Positions 36,801 to 49,876 of a stretch of DNA of 64,000 nucleotides are shown here, one piece after another (the stretch's first letter is position 1; every line of letters starts with the position of its first letter). Where the stretch lies: the NCBI RefSeq assembly GCF_005239225.2, contig NC_133297.1:14248147-14312146 (forward strand). Reading direction: 5' to 3'. The translations under genes were made by a program, and so were the position numbers. The DNA comes from Populus alba (taxonomy: Eukaryota; Streptophyta; Magnoliopsida; Malpighiales; Salicaceae). Below the pieces are notes generated by a model. That model was not told the origin of the DNA. It made no database searches and saw nothing but the letters and a program-made list of their open reading frames with translations.

Positions 36801-39800
36801 TCAAAAAAACATAGAGATTTAGTATTAGTTTTTACCAAAAGCTATCCTTATTTTTCTTTTAAAATCATACTCACTACATTCATATTGAGGTGTGGGAAAT
36901 AAAAAAAAACTAAGTATATTATTATTCTAACACTGAACAATAAAGATATATATCTGTCACAATATTAAAATTCATTTCCCAAGCACTTGCCCCCAAAAAA
37001 AGGGGGGGGGTGTACGAGGGTTTGGAATATGAAATTTTTGAGAAAGTTGGATTCCAAGGACAAACCGAACACATTAATGCTTGGAATCTCACTTTGCTAT
37101 CTAATTTTGGGAAATAACAGCCACCTAACATAACAAACCATGTCCAAGCAAATTTTCTATCAAAGTTAGGATAAGAATATGAATTTCACCTGACAAACAC
37201 GACCACGTCGAAGAGCTTCTGGGGGTAAATTAGTATATTTTAAAAAGGCTGCTGCATGACCCCGCCACCAGTTATCTCCAGAGAGAGAGGGCCGCCTGAG
37301 AGAAGAAAAGGCATTCATGTATGACCAATCTGAGAATGGAATGATCTCTTGCCCTTGCACATAAGATGGCATACAGTGTAATTTGCATAAAGGCACATGA
37401 TTGACTATTTGCAGGTTTGTATGTATGTATGTATTACTTGCCCTCCGCCTAAAAGTTTCATCCTGTTCTTCTTGAATGTGACTTCTTTCGAATAAATTCT
37501 TACATTCAAGTACACATTAACAGTTTACATTTGCAAAGCTACACATGTGATTTCTCTTATTGGCCCCAATCTAAATTGGCGGGCAATATCAACATTCGAC
37601 TTCATTTATGTATAATAAGGAAATGTAAGGACATTGAGATAAATAACAATCAACTGGAAAACCAGAATTCATAACATGCAAGGCTAAAGTTCCAAGGATT
37701 GTCTAGGGTATGAGTTGCTTTTCCTACAGCAGGTTCAGTCCACAATCTCTCACGTACGATTGGGAACATGGAAAGGAGTAATATCCCTTTCATTCAAGTC
37801 TGGGTTTCTTTAAGGGAAACAAGGAGGAGGACTATTCCGTTCTTTCAAGCCCAGGTTTCTTTATGGGAAACAACAAGAAAAAATCCTTGGGTGTGAAAAG
37901 TCATGTAACCTCTCTCACACAAACTAAATTCCTTGCATGAATATTAATGTTTTGATCCGTAAAACAAAATCCAACAAAAGAAAAGGAAAAAGGAAACAAG
38001 ATCCAGCAATTTCCATTAATATAATGTAGATGTATGTCAAATTAATATACATGCATTAAGCGAGATACCCTTTGAATAAATGACCTGTTACGAGTCCATG
38101 GAGTCAAAATCCCTTGCCTGTAGAGCCATGCACAAGGAAAAAATACAGTATGTCTTCCAAAATCAAGCAATGGACCCTGTAAAACATAGCAGCTTTACAA
38201 AATATGCCAGAGTAGTCTTCACAAAACTGAAAACAAGGACAGAAAAAGAAAGCATGAATTAAAATTAATTAGAAAGTTGAATCACAGTACAGTGTATGCA
38301 GCTTCAGCAAATTCATGAAAAGCAAAGGCCTCCTGAATCGTTTCTCTAGGTGCTTCTACCAATCCATCGTGAGATTTAGGGGATTCGCTATGCCTCTGCA
38401 ACAAAGCTAGACCTGCAGAGATAGCATACCACATTTAAGGTAGATTAATGAAAGGGTAATAGAGAACAAAAATAAAAAAACAATAGACAGAGACTTCAAA
38501 GTGTAGGCAACAATCTACACCAAAGAACTGAGCTGTCCTTTTCTTATAGTGAATTGTGAATGAACAAGTTAACAGATAGCAGCAGCAGCAACAAATGGAG
38601 TATTTAAATAGCTTTAGGGCTCATTCGTGGCACATAAATATTAAAATGGCAACTTGACTCATGCGGGATTCACTCACTAATCAGGCCAAGCAGACACAAG
38701 TCCTAGAGAAACAAGCAAGCTCTACTTTCCCAAAAAAACAAATGGTTCACTGACAGGCCCACAAACCAGATTGGACTTCAGGGAAAACCCAAATCAACTA
38801 ACCAAGAGTACAGCAAAACTTAATCCATCAAGGTCACCTGTCAGTATGAGTAATGCCAATCTTACAAAACAAACCATAAACACACGTGGAAAAAATTATT
38901 TAAGAAGTTAGCTCACGCATCAAATACAGAGGTTATTATAAACACAGAAATGTCATAGGTTCCATAACATGGCAATGACAAGGTGTATGCCTGGAAGCCT
39001 CATTGGACACCATGTTTGCTTGTAAACAAATTTAGTGTGCAAAGCATTTTCCATTCAATATGTAAACCAATATCAAATCCCTTATAAAACTGATGTGGGA
39101 ATACCCGTTCAACACCCCCTCTAATGTGCAGGCCCCTTACACAACCAAATAGGATCTTGTTGTCATGATTGATTAGACTGGGACGAAGTCACAAGTCATC
39201 GATATAAGCATTTCTAATGCCCATTAAATAAGTAAATTCAAGTAGTTAGTGAAAAACAGAAAAGGTAGGACATGAAAGAATATTCAGAATTTGAAGACCA
39301 AGCATATGGGAATGTGAGTGGTGTGTGCCTGCATGTTAAGAACATGCATCTTCAAATAAAAAAAACAATCTGGTTACAGAATCTCTGCAACAGTAACTCT
39401 GCACTATCCCTATTTAGATGTCCAAAGATTTGAGCTTTTAGAACAACTGGTCCCATTAATATTTTAAAGAGATAGCTATTTCTTTTCCTTTCTGTTGATT
39501 AGATGCTTTTTAGAATTTTAATACAGTTTCTCTTCCAAAACTTAATTCAACTAAATGCAAGGTAAAAAGCCAGTGTGATGGGAGAAGGCTGCAGTCCAGT
39601 ACCATTTCTAATAGCCCAATTAAAGAGTGAAATTTTCTAGTTTATTATGACTAACAAAGTCAAAGTTTGGCAATAAAATGAATTTTAGGAACAAACAAAT
39701 GAATCAAAGCTTTAGATCTGATAGAGAACACCTTGAGCTTTAACACAAGTGGCAAGAAAAAAATTCAGCACTCCAAGAGGACCATCCACTTGGTACAACT

Positions 39801-42800
39801 TCCACTGACATTTAGCCATATGGACAAATTACCAATTTACTGACATCTTTCTTGTATCCATTCTTTATTTTCCTAAATCTTTTAAGTTAAGATTTTATTT
39901 CATATATATGACTCAATTTCTTTCAGAATATAGTACCCCAGCGGGCGCTCCTAGAGTAAACTTGAAGACATCACAGGAAAGTATAGATTTGAACAATACT
40001 ACATGCAAAACCAAGAGAAGAAGGACAAGATAAGAGAAGAAGTTTCTGCAAACCAAGTCAAAGTGCTACACGGTCATGTACCACTCAAGTCCCATGGCGA
40101 AGCACTTTGACTTGTTCAAAGTATAGATTTGAACAATACTACATACAAAACCAACAAAAGAAAGACAAAATAAGAGAAGCAAGTGCAAACCAAGTCAAGG
40201 TGCTACACCATCATGTCCCACTGATGAACTAAAGATTGATTTGATTAGTCTTTATGATTCCATCTTAATTAATGATCTCTAGCTCTCAAATTGCTGACCC
40301 TTTTAGAGGAGGAAGCATGCCTAACAGCAGTTCGTATTAAGACAGAGATTACAGAACACCAAGAACTCAATATGCAACATGCAACTGCATGAGGTGAAAA
40401 CAAACCTGCCAGAAGTTCTAAATGTCCAGTGCCTGATGCACGATAGGCAACAAGATCACCCAATAATCGTGCTACTGAGTAAACTTCATCTTCCTTGGAC
40501 ACCCGCCTAGAGGAATTAGAGAAAGAAGTTGAATATCAGATAGTTGATAAAAATTCAAATCTCAGAGGTTAATCCAGTGCAGATAAAGATACATGTATTT
40601 GACACGCCCCAGACAGCACAAAGCCTCGCGAATTCCATGGTCAAACACCTCTTGATAGTGCGCCTTCCATGCATCATCTTGGGTTTGATAAAAAGACCTC
40701 CATCTTAGGACCGCAGGTCCCACAAAAATATGGATTAGTGGAATAGTACAGACTGCGATAACAAATGAAATGAGTAGTTTTGTCTTCCACTTGTCACCAT
40801 TTGAAGCTGTCCCTGCATGAGAAACATTTTTCAAAAAGAACTCAAGTCTTTGCAGGAGAACAGAAACAAAGAGTCATTAAATTTGTTTATGAGAAATGCA
40901 CTCTAGTATCTACTAGGCTAAACCCTTGAATCTGCGAGAGAGCTCCAAAAGCCAAATTTTGCTCATCGAAAAGGCTAATGAAAAACAAAGTCATAGGTGC
41001 AATTATAGCCAAGAAGCCCTGACTAAATGGAAACAGAATCCCAATGAAATAGAAACAATCAACAATGATAAATTGAAATAAACATGAAATGATCTAAACA
41101 AGAAATTTTTAGCATAACAATACAACTCCAAACTTAGTAAAGCTAAATGGTTAATGATGGTGGGACTAAATATCTATATGCTCGACTAAATCAATGCCTC
41201 TTCACAACATCAAATCCTATAATGTGCCACCCGTGTCCATCAACAATTCCAACACAGACTCAAAATGCTGCAATTACCAACTGTATAACTCCATTGCCAA
41301 GGTAGCAGTCAACACACTATAACTAGTTTATGCATTACTTATGCAAAAGTGCAGATAAAAGAACTACCTCCAAGTTTGGAGAGAATAGTGCACGGGGGTC
41401 TTCAAAATTTCTTGCTGCATTTAATGAATTATTCCCCAATTGTTACCCATACTAACATGGCCTATAAACAATTGCCTTGGTTTTTTTTTATACTTTGACT
41501 TTAGGCCTTCTAGTTCAAGTTAAAAATTATCTAGATAGCTTCTCTCTTTATGAGCCAATTTCATTTTGGAAGACCCGATCCATTAATCTCTGTTTCGCTC
41601 TAGATTGCATTTCCCGTCTTGAGTATGAATAAAATCAAGAGTTTTCAACACCTCCTACTGCAGATACATGAACCAGAAAATGTAGATTTCAAATTGTAGA
41701 TTTTGGAAATGATTGAGCCGATACTTAACAGGTGGAAGTACAGTGACACTAATAATGAGATAAAGCAGAAACAAGCATTGCTACTGATGCAAATCGATTA
41801 TTCACAAAAGATAATAAATACTATAAAAGATTAAAAACAAACTAAGTCAATGTACCTGGTTGACATTCACTTGATGTCTCATCATGAGAGATATATTTAG
41901 CCACATTAAACACAAGGTAAATTGCAGTTGAAATTTGCAGCAGAGTCATTACCAATGCAAAACGACTCCACCAAAGCCATCTTTTGTACCTCAGCTGTTC
42001 AACGATAAAAAGAATTATTAAATTGAGGTAAAAAGCAAAGCAAACTAGCAAAATGTATTAACGTGTGTTTGTATGGTCAAAATAAAATGTTCAAGCACAT
42101 TCCCTACTTTAATTTTGCATCATAACAGTGTTACCAACACTTGAACCTAGCTGAAGAAATATGCTTTGAACAATTTACAAAGAAACCAAAAATTACTAAA
42201 TCCCATTTTTCCAAAAGTCAATCCTTAAAGACTTAAATCATTTCATTTTTCTGTTTATTAAAAGGAAAAGCTTGCTATCCTTTTCCTCCCTAAATCACAC
42301 AAGGAAATTTAACAACAAATTCTCGTTTCATTGGAAAACCTGTTATTCAGAAAAAAAGGGATGACCAAGACACCACAAATACTAAAAAGCCTATCACATG
42401 TGCTCCAAGTAACAAAACAGTTCCAGAAAACAAAATCGTTGTTCTCACCACTGTTAGAACACATGACATGCAATGATTTTAAAAAGGAAATTGCCACTGA
42501 TCCAATCGTGGGGAGTAACTCATGTAACCAGATTAACTGAAGCAAACTAGTCTTCTCTGGTTTATTTTTCTTTAACCTCTTACCTCTTTGCAAAGAGGAG
42601 AAACGTATTTCACATTTTTTCAGCCAGTTTCAGCTTTGCACTGAAAATCCATGTTGTTCCATTCCAATTCTTATATTGTTCACCTAATCTGACCTAAAAG
42701 TTCTAACAAAAATAACCGTAAAGATTGAATGCACATTTCAAATACAAACCCAAAGAAGCATCTCTCCACCCATCCAGATGCTATCTACCTAAGGAACCAA

Positions 42801-43400
42801 AAGTAAAATATAAAGAGTAACTTAACATGCATCCTTGCCATCCAGCTCTTAAACATGCAATCCCCTATATACAAATTTAGTCAAAAAGGTGAGAAAGACA
42901 AGCCATTTCTAAAACCATCCAAATTCACTAAACCAACCATCAAAATTCTGCAACCAACTGAACATAACACGTACTGAAACCCAGTCAAAACTAATGCAAA
43001 AGACTCGGCTGAAATAAGCTCGACAAACAAGAATTCTAATTACCAGAAAAATAGTTAAACCCTGTAAAAGAAAAAAAAATTTCTTAAAAAGAGAGAGCTG
43101 GGGATATACCCGTCTTCGAAGACGATTAGTGGAGTCGATAGCAGAAGAATCAAGAGGAGAATCAAGAATGGAAAAGGCAGTAGCCTTTTGTGCAATCCCA
43201 GACTTAAACATGGCAAATATTTTGAAAGCAGCAGCCAAAGACACCATTGCAACGGGAATAGTTATTCTGTTAAGTTCACAACCAGGAAACACAAGAAACA
43301 AAAGAACCCCACCAACAATCACCACAGCTAGATTTGAAAAACCCAACATTATCGTACTTATTCGCAAACTGTTCACCATTGAAGAAACCCACATTGCCAT
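29754..43400 (-). CDS. Diacylglycerol-lipase-like membrane class 3 lipase, 14 exons
   Basis: Coding exons: 43400-43110, 41994-41856, 40812-40593, 40506-40406, 38412-38291, 38176-38085, 37295-37190, 34003-33849, 32778-32651, 31375-31245, 30834-30737, 30637-30396, 30296-29915, 29829-29754. They join in frame to 760 residues (758 if exon 10 starts at 31369). Residues 1-217 hold four hydrophobic segments (two in exon 1, one each in exons 2 and 3), the layout of animal sn-1 DAG lipases; the lipase domain follows with V-I-S-V-R-G-T-E-T (exon 8) and nucleophile motif GHSLG, Ser about 483 (exon 10). The acid position reads N-N-E-F, so Glu534 stands where DAG lipases have Asp; the probable His (about 732) lies in D-H-L-P-W-R across exons 13/14. 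Expected role: hydrolysis of di- or monoacylglycerols at a membrane. Intron 8 needs a GC donor. The best match recalled is Arabidopsis At1g05790. Introns range from 85 bp to 3.2 kb and hold repeats. Confidence 0.9.
33797..33839. repeat. Compound (TG)n(GA)15 microsatellite beside the GC donor
   Basis: On the coding (minus) strand this reads (TC)15 followed by (CA)n and begins 9 nt into intron 8 of the class 3 lipase gene, immediately after the GCATGTTCC donor region. Confidence 0.9.
33847..33848 (-). other. Non-canonical GC splice donor, intron 8 of the class 3 lipase gene
   Basis: Exon 8 must end at 33849 in phase 2 so that its last AA joins T at 32778 to make an Asn codon and continue into S-S-H-I-C-P-D. 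The intron then begins GCATGT. The only nearby GT, at 33844-33843, would put exon 9 in a frame that opens with TAG. GC-AG introns are a known minor U2 class. Confidence 0.75.
34500..36052 (+). mobile_element. LTR-retrotransposon remnant inside intron 7 of the class 3 lipase gene
   Basis: Two similar blocks, 34500-34653 and about 35880-36050, share 'gtaaaaacccta', 'ctaattctccaaacc' / 'aaattctcaaaacc' and 'tcaccata', each ending in ...CTTACA / ...CCTACA. The left block is followed by 'ttggtattagacc' (34660), a decayed initiator-Met-tRNA primer-binding site. A purine run 'accaaaaagaaagaag' (about 35628) precedes the right block, which has a TATA motif 'cctataaaaggag' (35778). The interior has no intact gag/pol. 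Inserted in sense opposite to the host gene. Confidence 0.5.
36250..37075. mobile_element. Possible TIR element in intron 7 of the class 3 lipase gene
   Basis: Left end 'gtagcatttggttcacaaaa' and 'ctggaatccctcc'; right end 'ggattccaaggacaaaccg' and 'aacacattaatgc', approximate inverted counterparts (GCATTTGGTT / AACCGAACAC and GGAATCC / GGATTCC). The interior is AT-rich without coding potential. Boundaries are uncertain. Confidence 0.35.
39978..40225. repeat. 140-bp tandem duplication with perfect 14-bp hairpin, intron 4
   Basis: Unit 1 starts 39978 (aaagtatagatttgaacaat) and unit 2 starts 40118 with the same words; unit 2 is truncated after about 108 bp. Unit 1 also contains CAAGTCAAAGTGCT (40054-40067) and its exact reverse complement AGCACTTTGACTTG (40101-40114), giving a 14-bp stem and a 33-nt loop. 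Lies within an intron of the class 3 lipase gene, 180 bp from exon 4. Confidence 0.8.
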
Positions 43401-43459
43401 TGCCTCTCAAGTTTCAGGCTTTATTCTTTGGAAAGAAAAAGGTGGGTTTCTCTGAATTG

Positions 43460-45580
43460 CTGTGAAAATCGTCAAATCAAACGGTACCAAACATGAGAAA
43501 AGGAGAATTTGGGTATGCTACGACACATGTTTGTTCGCCGATAATGCAATAAAAGTCTTCTCTGATTTTTCTCTTTGAAAAGCTGACCTGTTTGTTCATT
43601 GTTGTCTGTTGAATTGATTAACCAAAAAGTGAAAATTGATTCGTCAACTAATTACTAATTAATAAGCTAATAAAAATTCTACGAAAAAAATAACTTTCAA
43701 GAGAAAAAGAAGTTTCTGGGTTTGGCGTTCTAGTATTGCCTTCGGTTTGTACATAGACTAAATTAATTGGGAGTTGGTTTTAACTTTTAATGTCATCAAC
43801 ACCTAAATTTATGTAATTTTAACAATGGAAGATCACTCATGCTCGCTTAGGTAGGGTTCATTTATGAATTTTAATTAAAAATAAAATAAAAAACAAAGGA
43901 TAAGATATTATTAGTATATTAACATGTGTTTTGTTGTGAAATTTATTTTTTAAATGTAAAAAAAAATTAAAAGTGTATAGTATTCTTTATAATGTTATTA
44001 AATCTAAAGTTAAACTGTTCTACTTAGCTATTTATTTAATTTAAGTTTTTAATTAAACTATATAGGAATTAGTTTTATTCAAATTGATTAATTTTATAAG
44101 TCTAAATACAATTTTGATGATTCATAAAAAAAATATGAGTTAGCTTTTCAAAAAAATTTAAAATGATAATTTTTAAAAAATATATTAAAATAATAATAAA
44201 TTGAATCTTATTTTCTAGAAGTTAATTACATAAAGAATTACATGAGATATATAGCTAGTAATGTTGACGAGTAGTGTTATTACAATTCCACAACTTGTTA
44301 TTCTCACTCTATTATTTATTAAAATAGAATAAGTTCAGTTAAAGTATGTGTTATAAGTAAATCTTAAAACGATGGGACTTTAAAATAACCCTACACACAC
44401 AAGAATTTTTAAAAAATAAAGGTCAATAAAAAATTCTTTTCTTACAAATAAAAAAAGAGCTAATAAATATTGTTTTTTTTTTTTTTTGTATTTATGAATA
44501 AGTCAATCGAAAAATCTTGATAGAATGAAAGGATATTTTTTTATGAATAGGTCAATATAAAATTCTTTTTTTCACAAAGAAAGTTAAGAGTTTTTACCAG
44601 TTTAATTTTATTTTTATAGACCAATTCGAGGCTAATTTTAGTTGAGACATTGATTTGTTTACATTATAAAGATATGTATTATTTTTTTAGGTTAAAATAT
44701 GTTTGAAATGATTTTTTTGATTAAAAGAAAACCTCTACTTAATTTTCCAACCACCTCTTTAATGATAAAAAGAACATTGTGCAAACAAATAACATGTTAT
44801 CCACTATTTTTTCTTAAAAAAAAAAAAAAAAAAACAGAGAAAAATGGCTAGACATGTGAGCTTGGACTTGTAGTCTCATGTGCTAGGCCTTTTCTTTAAA
44901 AGGACTAGATGCAATAAGCCACCTAGACCTAAACGCTTAATCTATATTTTTTAAGCCTGATATAGGTTTTGTTTTCATTTTTTTTCTATCAAGTTTTGTT
45001 AAAATAAATAACTTAAACTTATATTTAAATATCATTTTATTAAATATTATTCAATTTATATTTAGTTTTTTCAATAAAATTATAATTTTTTTTCTTATAA
45101 AATTATAAAGCCCTTCATTTCTCCAACCTTCCGTGATTTACCTTTGTTTTTATTTCTTAAATATTGTTTTTTTGTTTTGTGTGCAATTTTTTACTATCAT
45201 AATCAAGTCCATGACACATATGGCTAGTTAACTGGTCTTAATAATAAACATTGTTGTCTAAAAAGACTTTTACAAAAATCAAAATGACGGCAGCTTGAAA
45301 AATTCTTTTGAGTCAAATACAATTTTAAATAGAATAACCAAGTTGTGTTTGGATTTACTAGGTTAAACAGATCATATTAGTCAAACTCTAACATGGTTTT
45401 ATTTGAACTTCTGGCCATATAAAAGGCCATGTCATAGGGCCATGTCAATTAATAATAACAATAGGAACTATGTTAGCAAATTATTTTGTTTTGTTTAAAT
45501 TTGAATTTTTATTTTTTCTAAAATCTATTGACATATAATTAAATAAAAAATTTTAAAAGCATTACATGACATAGATCATG
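43460..45580. other. Upstream region of the class 3 lipase gene
   Basis: The first 250 bp probably include promoter and leader. Beyond about 43750 the sequence is AT-rich with a short duplicated phrase ('aatcttgatagaatg' / 'aattcttt...' after 'gaataggtcaat', about 44495-44575). No gene seen. Confidence 0.4.
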
Positions 45581-45581
45581 T

Positions 45582-45586
<5 letters not shown>

Positions 45587-45619
<33 letters not shown>
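45587..45619. repeat. (TA)16 microsatellite
   Basis: Uninterrupted TA run in intergenic DNA upstream of the class 3 lipase gene. Confidence 0.95.
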
Positions 45620-45621
<2 letters not shown>

Positions 45622-45749
45622 TTTAGCTATGGGGTTTCATGTTTGGTTATCAATGATGACTCTTTTTAGCCTTTACTAGATAGATGGCCGAGTCAAATTA
45701 ATTTTATTTTTAATGTATAAAAATGATGCCTAGATTATGATAGTGTATT

Positions 45750-46400
45750 TAAAAAAGTAAGAAAATTTTGGGACTCGAGTCATTGATTTGAATTGGTTCA
45801 ATAATTTTGGTTAATTTAATAATATGATTTAAAAAAGTTAATGACTAATTGAAAAAAAAATTAACACTTACCAATATTTTGAAAAGATATCTGCTAAATA
45901 TTTTTAAAAGATCTCAATGATCTTATTTGATAAGACAACAAAAATTAAATGAGAATAAAATAACTTTACAATGACAAAAATGAAAGAAATTTAAAGCTCA
46001 ACCAACAAAGTAAACATTGAGAAATGAACTGAAAACAAAAAATCAATTTAAAAAAAAAAAAAACTAACTCGAGTCAACATGCCAAATTTGCAGCCTAGTA
46101 GTGAGACCAAGGTACCTCCGCACAAAAGAAAATGAATAAAACAATGGAGGTCAACTTTCAAAAAAACTAAATGAGGAAAGACAAAATTAAAAATATATAT
46201 ATATATCAATATAAACAAAAATCTAAAAAAAGCTCGAGTCAACTCAACTAACTCACAATTTAGGATATGAGATCAGGACAACATTATAAAAAGAACAACA
46301 GAAAAACCACAAAACTCAATGATCAATAACTTAATCTCGAATGATAAAATTAAGAAAATAATTTGCATAGTAAAAAGTTGATATTTTTTATTTATTTGGC
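45750..46400 (-). repeat. Fragment of the T-rich tandem-tail element, reverse orientation
   Basis: Shows reverse-complement phrases 'ctaactcgagtcaacatgcc' (46064), 'gagctc...gagtcaactcaac', 'aggatatgagatcagg' and repeated 'gataaaattaag', the minus-strand image of the monomer core at about 160-200 bp spacing. No gene. Confidence 0.45.
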
Positions 46401-46599
46401 GCCTAAGATTATTGATTAACTTTATTAAGTCAAGTTTTCAATTTTTATTTAAAATTTTTGTTATTTTTTTTTTTAAAAAAAAACCTCAACAATGTTCACA
46501 TATTCTTTTTTAAAATTAAAAATAACTTTTAATTCGGCTCACAATAGAGCCCGAGCACCATAACTAATAATAATAATTAAAAGAGATGGTGAATTTATT

Positions 46600-48065
46600 G
46601 TTCGCCACCTTATATGACATTATTTATTGGAACAATGTTTTGTATTTTTTTGGTTCTTTATATTTTTTTCATTGTATTTTTTTTAATTTTATTATTTAAT
46701 ATGAGGTAAATTAAAAATTGAGCTTTATAATTTATTTTGATTTGTTATTTATAGGTTATCGTGGTATAAAAAAACATTTAGACATTGAGTTAGTGCTTGA
46801 TTTTATAAAACAAATTGGTTTTATTAGATTGAAAATGTGGGGACTCAAATTGAAGGTGAAGAAAAATGGTAGCCTTGTTTTTTCAAAAAACTATGGTGTT
46901 TGTGTTTTTTTGATAAATTTTGCTCCAGATTTTTTTCTAATTTTTATTTTTGATTCCTTTAGTTTGTGATTACATGCTTCTCTTTCAAATTTCAATCCTT
47001 GAGTTTGAAAGATAAAAAAAAATCATAAAAAAATAATGAAGGAAAGAGAAAGAGATTAGGCTATCGGATTTTGGTGAAAAAATAGTTAAATTTGATGTTT
47101 AGGTGTTCTTCTTTGATAAGAAGAATATCATTGAGGTGTTTTTGAGATGTTATATTGACATAAAAAAATAGATTATGGCTGAGAGATTTTTTTCCATTTG
47201 ATTTTGTGTTTTTGAATTGATTTGGAGTTTTTTAATTGAAAATTAGTTTATTGAGACTATAAGAGTATTTTCTAAATGTTTATATGTTAAAATATGTTAA
47301 TTTTTTTTTTTTTTTTTATGTCCAAAAATCCCTAGCCTGATTTTCCCATCGCCTCTCTAGTGATCAGACACTCTGGGGAATGGACAATGGGCATGTAAAA
47401 GATGTATTGTCTGCTTCTTTTATATATATATATATGGATGACATATTATTTGTCCAAATAAAAAAAATAAAAAAAGGATTGAGAAGTGGGCTTGGATTGA
47501 AAGTTTAAAGGTCTTGGCATGTTGGTTTCCCATACCAGCACAGTTGATCTTTTTTTAAAATTCTTACAACATTTTAGATGTAATTTTAAAAAAATTAACT
47601 AATTCTAAATATATTAGTATATTATTTTTTCAAATTCTTAAATTAATTAAAAATATATTTAGATAATATATTATTCAATACCATTCAATTTTAATTTGTT
47701 TTCAAATACAATTATATTATTAGCAAGTATTTGTTTTGTACAACCCATCATTGATCTTTTTTTTTAAAAAAAATTTTATTTGTTTGCTTTACCGCAAGTT
47801 TCTATTTTTATTACTATATAACTAAATAAAAAATAGTTTTAAGAAAATAAAGTTATCAAACCTAGATAGATCTATAACCCGGATCTTGGATTTGGTGAGT
47901 TAACACGAGTTTATCCGAGTTGATTTAATATGTCGTTATCTAAATGTTTTTTTAAAAATATCATCTTGAATTATTTTTAGTCAACATATGTTTTTACTAA
48001 TTGTCGAGGTTGCTTTTGGATTTGTAGTTGACTGTGTTACATAAGGTCAATTTCTACAAAATTTA
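46600..48065 (+). repeat. Fragment of the T-rich tandem-tail element ending in the shared terminal segment
   Basis: Includes a head-like patch (about 47330-47400, 'ctctctagtgatcagac'), one intact core (47880-47935, 'ctataacccggatcttggat...gagttaacacgag') and the terminal segment 'taatatgtcgttatctaaat', 'agtcaacatatgtttttac', 'gaggttgcttttggatttg' (47925-48030), which aligns with the ends at 18.2 and 23.8 kb. An open frame at 46718-46969 is T-rich and not credible. Confidence 0.5.
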
Positions 48066-48069
48066 ATTT

Positions 48070-49870
48070 AAAAATCAGACAAGATAAAATATCAATTTAT
48101 TAGGTTTCAAGATAGAGTTGGTGGGTTAGATTTATTGACACCGCTAAAGAGTTTTCCGGAACAACGTGCAAGCATTTTTTTATTTTTATGTTTTTTAATA
48201 TACTTGCATTAAAATTATCATAATGTTATTTTTTTTTAAAAAAAATGAGACTTGAGTTTAGAATAATTACAATAATGATAAAAAATTTTCTAAGAAACAA
48301 ATATTTTCATAAAAAATTTCAAAAAATATAGCACGTTAATGAGATAAGAAGTTTTAGCTAGAATGATATTTTTTATCAAGATTTTTTTGTGTATATATTT
48401 TAAATGCCTTTTATTTTTATTAAATAAATAACATGGGGCAAAAATTTTTTATTTTTTCAGGTTGAAATCAAAGATATTAATAAAAAAGGAAGATTTTTAC
48501 TAGCAACTTACAAAAATGGTTAAGTTTAAATCATTAATATTCTTATAAACAAATTTAGCTCAATATAATTAAGTGAGAAAAAATAAAAGGGTTCTTTATT
48601 AGTTTTTATTTATCTCAATTACATGACTTAATATTTAGTTAGTGTTAAAATATCCTTTTAGTATTTATTGGTATATATAATCTTCAATCTATTTTATTAA
48701 ATGCATGCATCAGATTTTGAGTTCATAACCATATTTTTTTTACTACTAGAAAAATATATTAGCAATGTTGTCTAAATATTTTTTTTTATTCAAAATATTT
48801 TAATCCAATATATAGCTTATTGCGGGCAATGATTTAGTCAATCCCTAATTAGAAAGATAGATCCTTTACTTTATTACTTTAGTGTGTGTATCTATTAAAG
48901 TACAAAATTCAAATTGTAGATAAAATAAAAATATTTTAAATGTTATATTGTCTTTTTTGTAGAATATTTTTAATTTTCTCATCGTTATTTTTAAGCGAAC
49001 ATGAAAAGGAGTTATTTTAGAATGTAAGTTAAGGCATGTGTTAAATATGGTCATATTAATTATTATAGAAAATAATAGACAGGAAATAATAAGTTATAAA
49101 ATTAGAATAATTCATTATCCATATTTGTGTGTGTGTGTGTGTGTGTGTATTGTACACAACATAAATGGTTGGTGCCAGATCGAGGGCTCCTGTCATTAAG
49201 AAAGTTTTTATTATTTGAATTCAAATATATAAAAAACATTTCTTAAGTGCATTAATTGTATACCATGCATACGAACACGTTATCTAAGCATTGAATTTTT
49301 TTGTTTCTCTTCCGATAAATCAAACCGTTGAAGTAATTAAAATGTGACATCAAGACCATTAAAATCCAATACTAGTTAGCAGCACAGGATTAAATAGCGG
49401 CATGCACAGAGCCCAGAAGCCACGCAAATCCCTAGATATTTTCTTCAGGAGATTAACCTAGCTTTGAAAACTGAATCAGCTCTACTGATTTTTCCTTGGA
49501 AACTGTCAGCTTGTCAACAATGATTTTTCCTTGGAAAGGTGACCCCAAATCCAGAATTTGTAGATATATATGATCTTAATTCGTCATAATTAGTTAACAA
49601 CTGTGCTGTTGATGCCTGATGAACATGGCAAGGGCCGAAGTAGCAAAACGTCCTCGCAAGTGCGGCGAAGAGTTTAAAGGATACCATGCAGGAAAGAGTT
49701 ACAGGAAAATCAAGCTTTCATAGCTAGATTCTATTTACCTAATTTTTCTTTTCTTTCATGAAAACGTACAACATCTGAAAACACACACACAGATATATAT
49801 ATAGCTTCATCGATCACAGAGTCATGACTTCTACCACTAGTACTGCATAATTTGTATCGATCTCGTGTTG
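48070..49870. other. Intergenic, no gene seen
   Basis: AT-rich with the TG microsatellite. The last 300 bp may include the 3' UTR of the CFL1-like gene. Confidence 0.4.
49126..49149. repeat. (TG)12 microsatellite
   Basis: Uninterrupted TG/GT run about 730 bp beyond the 3' end of the CFL1-like gene. Confidence 0.9.
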
Positions 49871-49876
49871 AGGCCA

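Noticed and set aside
37295..37396. Upstream extension of exon 7 (M-P-L-C-K-L-H-C-M-P)
   Set aside because: A pyrimidine-rich acceptor TTCTTCTCTCAG at 37296 joins in frame to R-R-P-S-L-S-G-D-N-W-W; the extension is intron.
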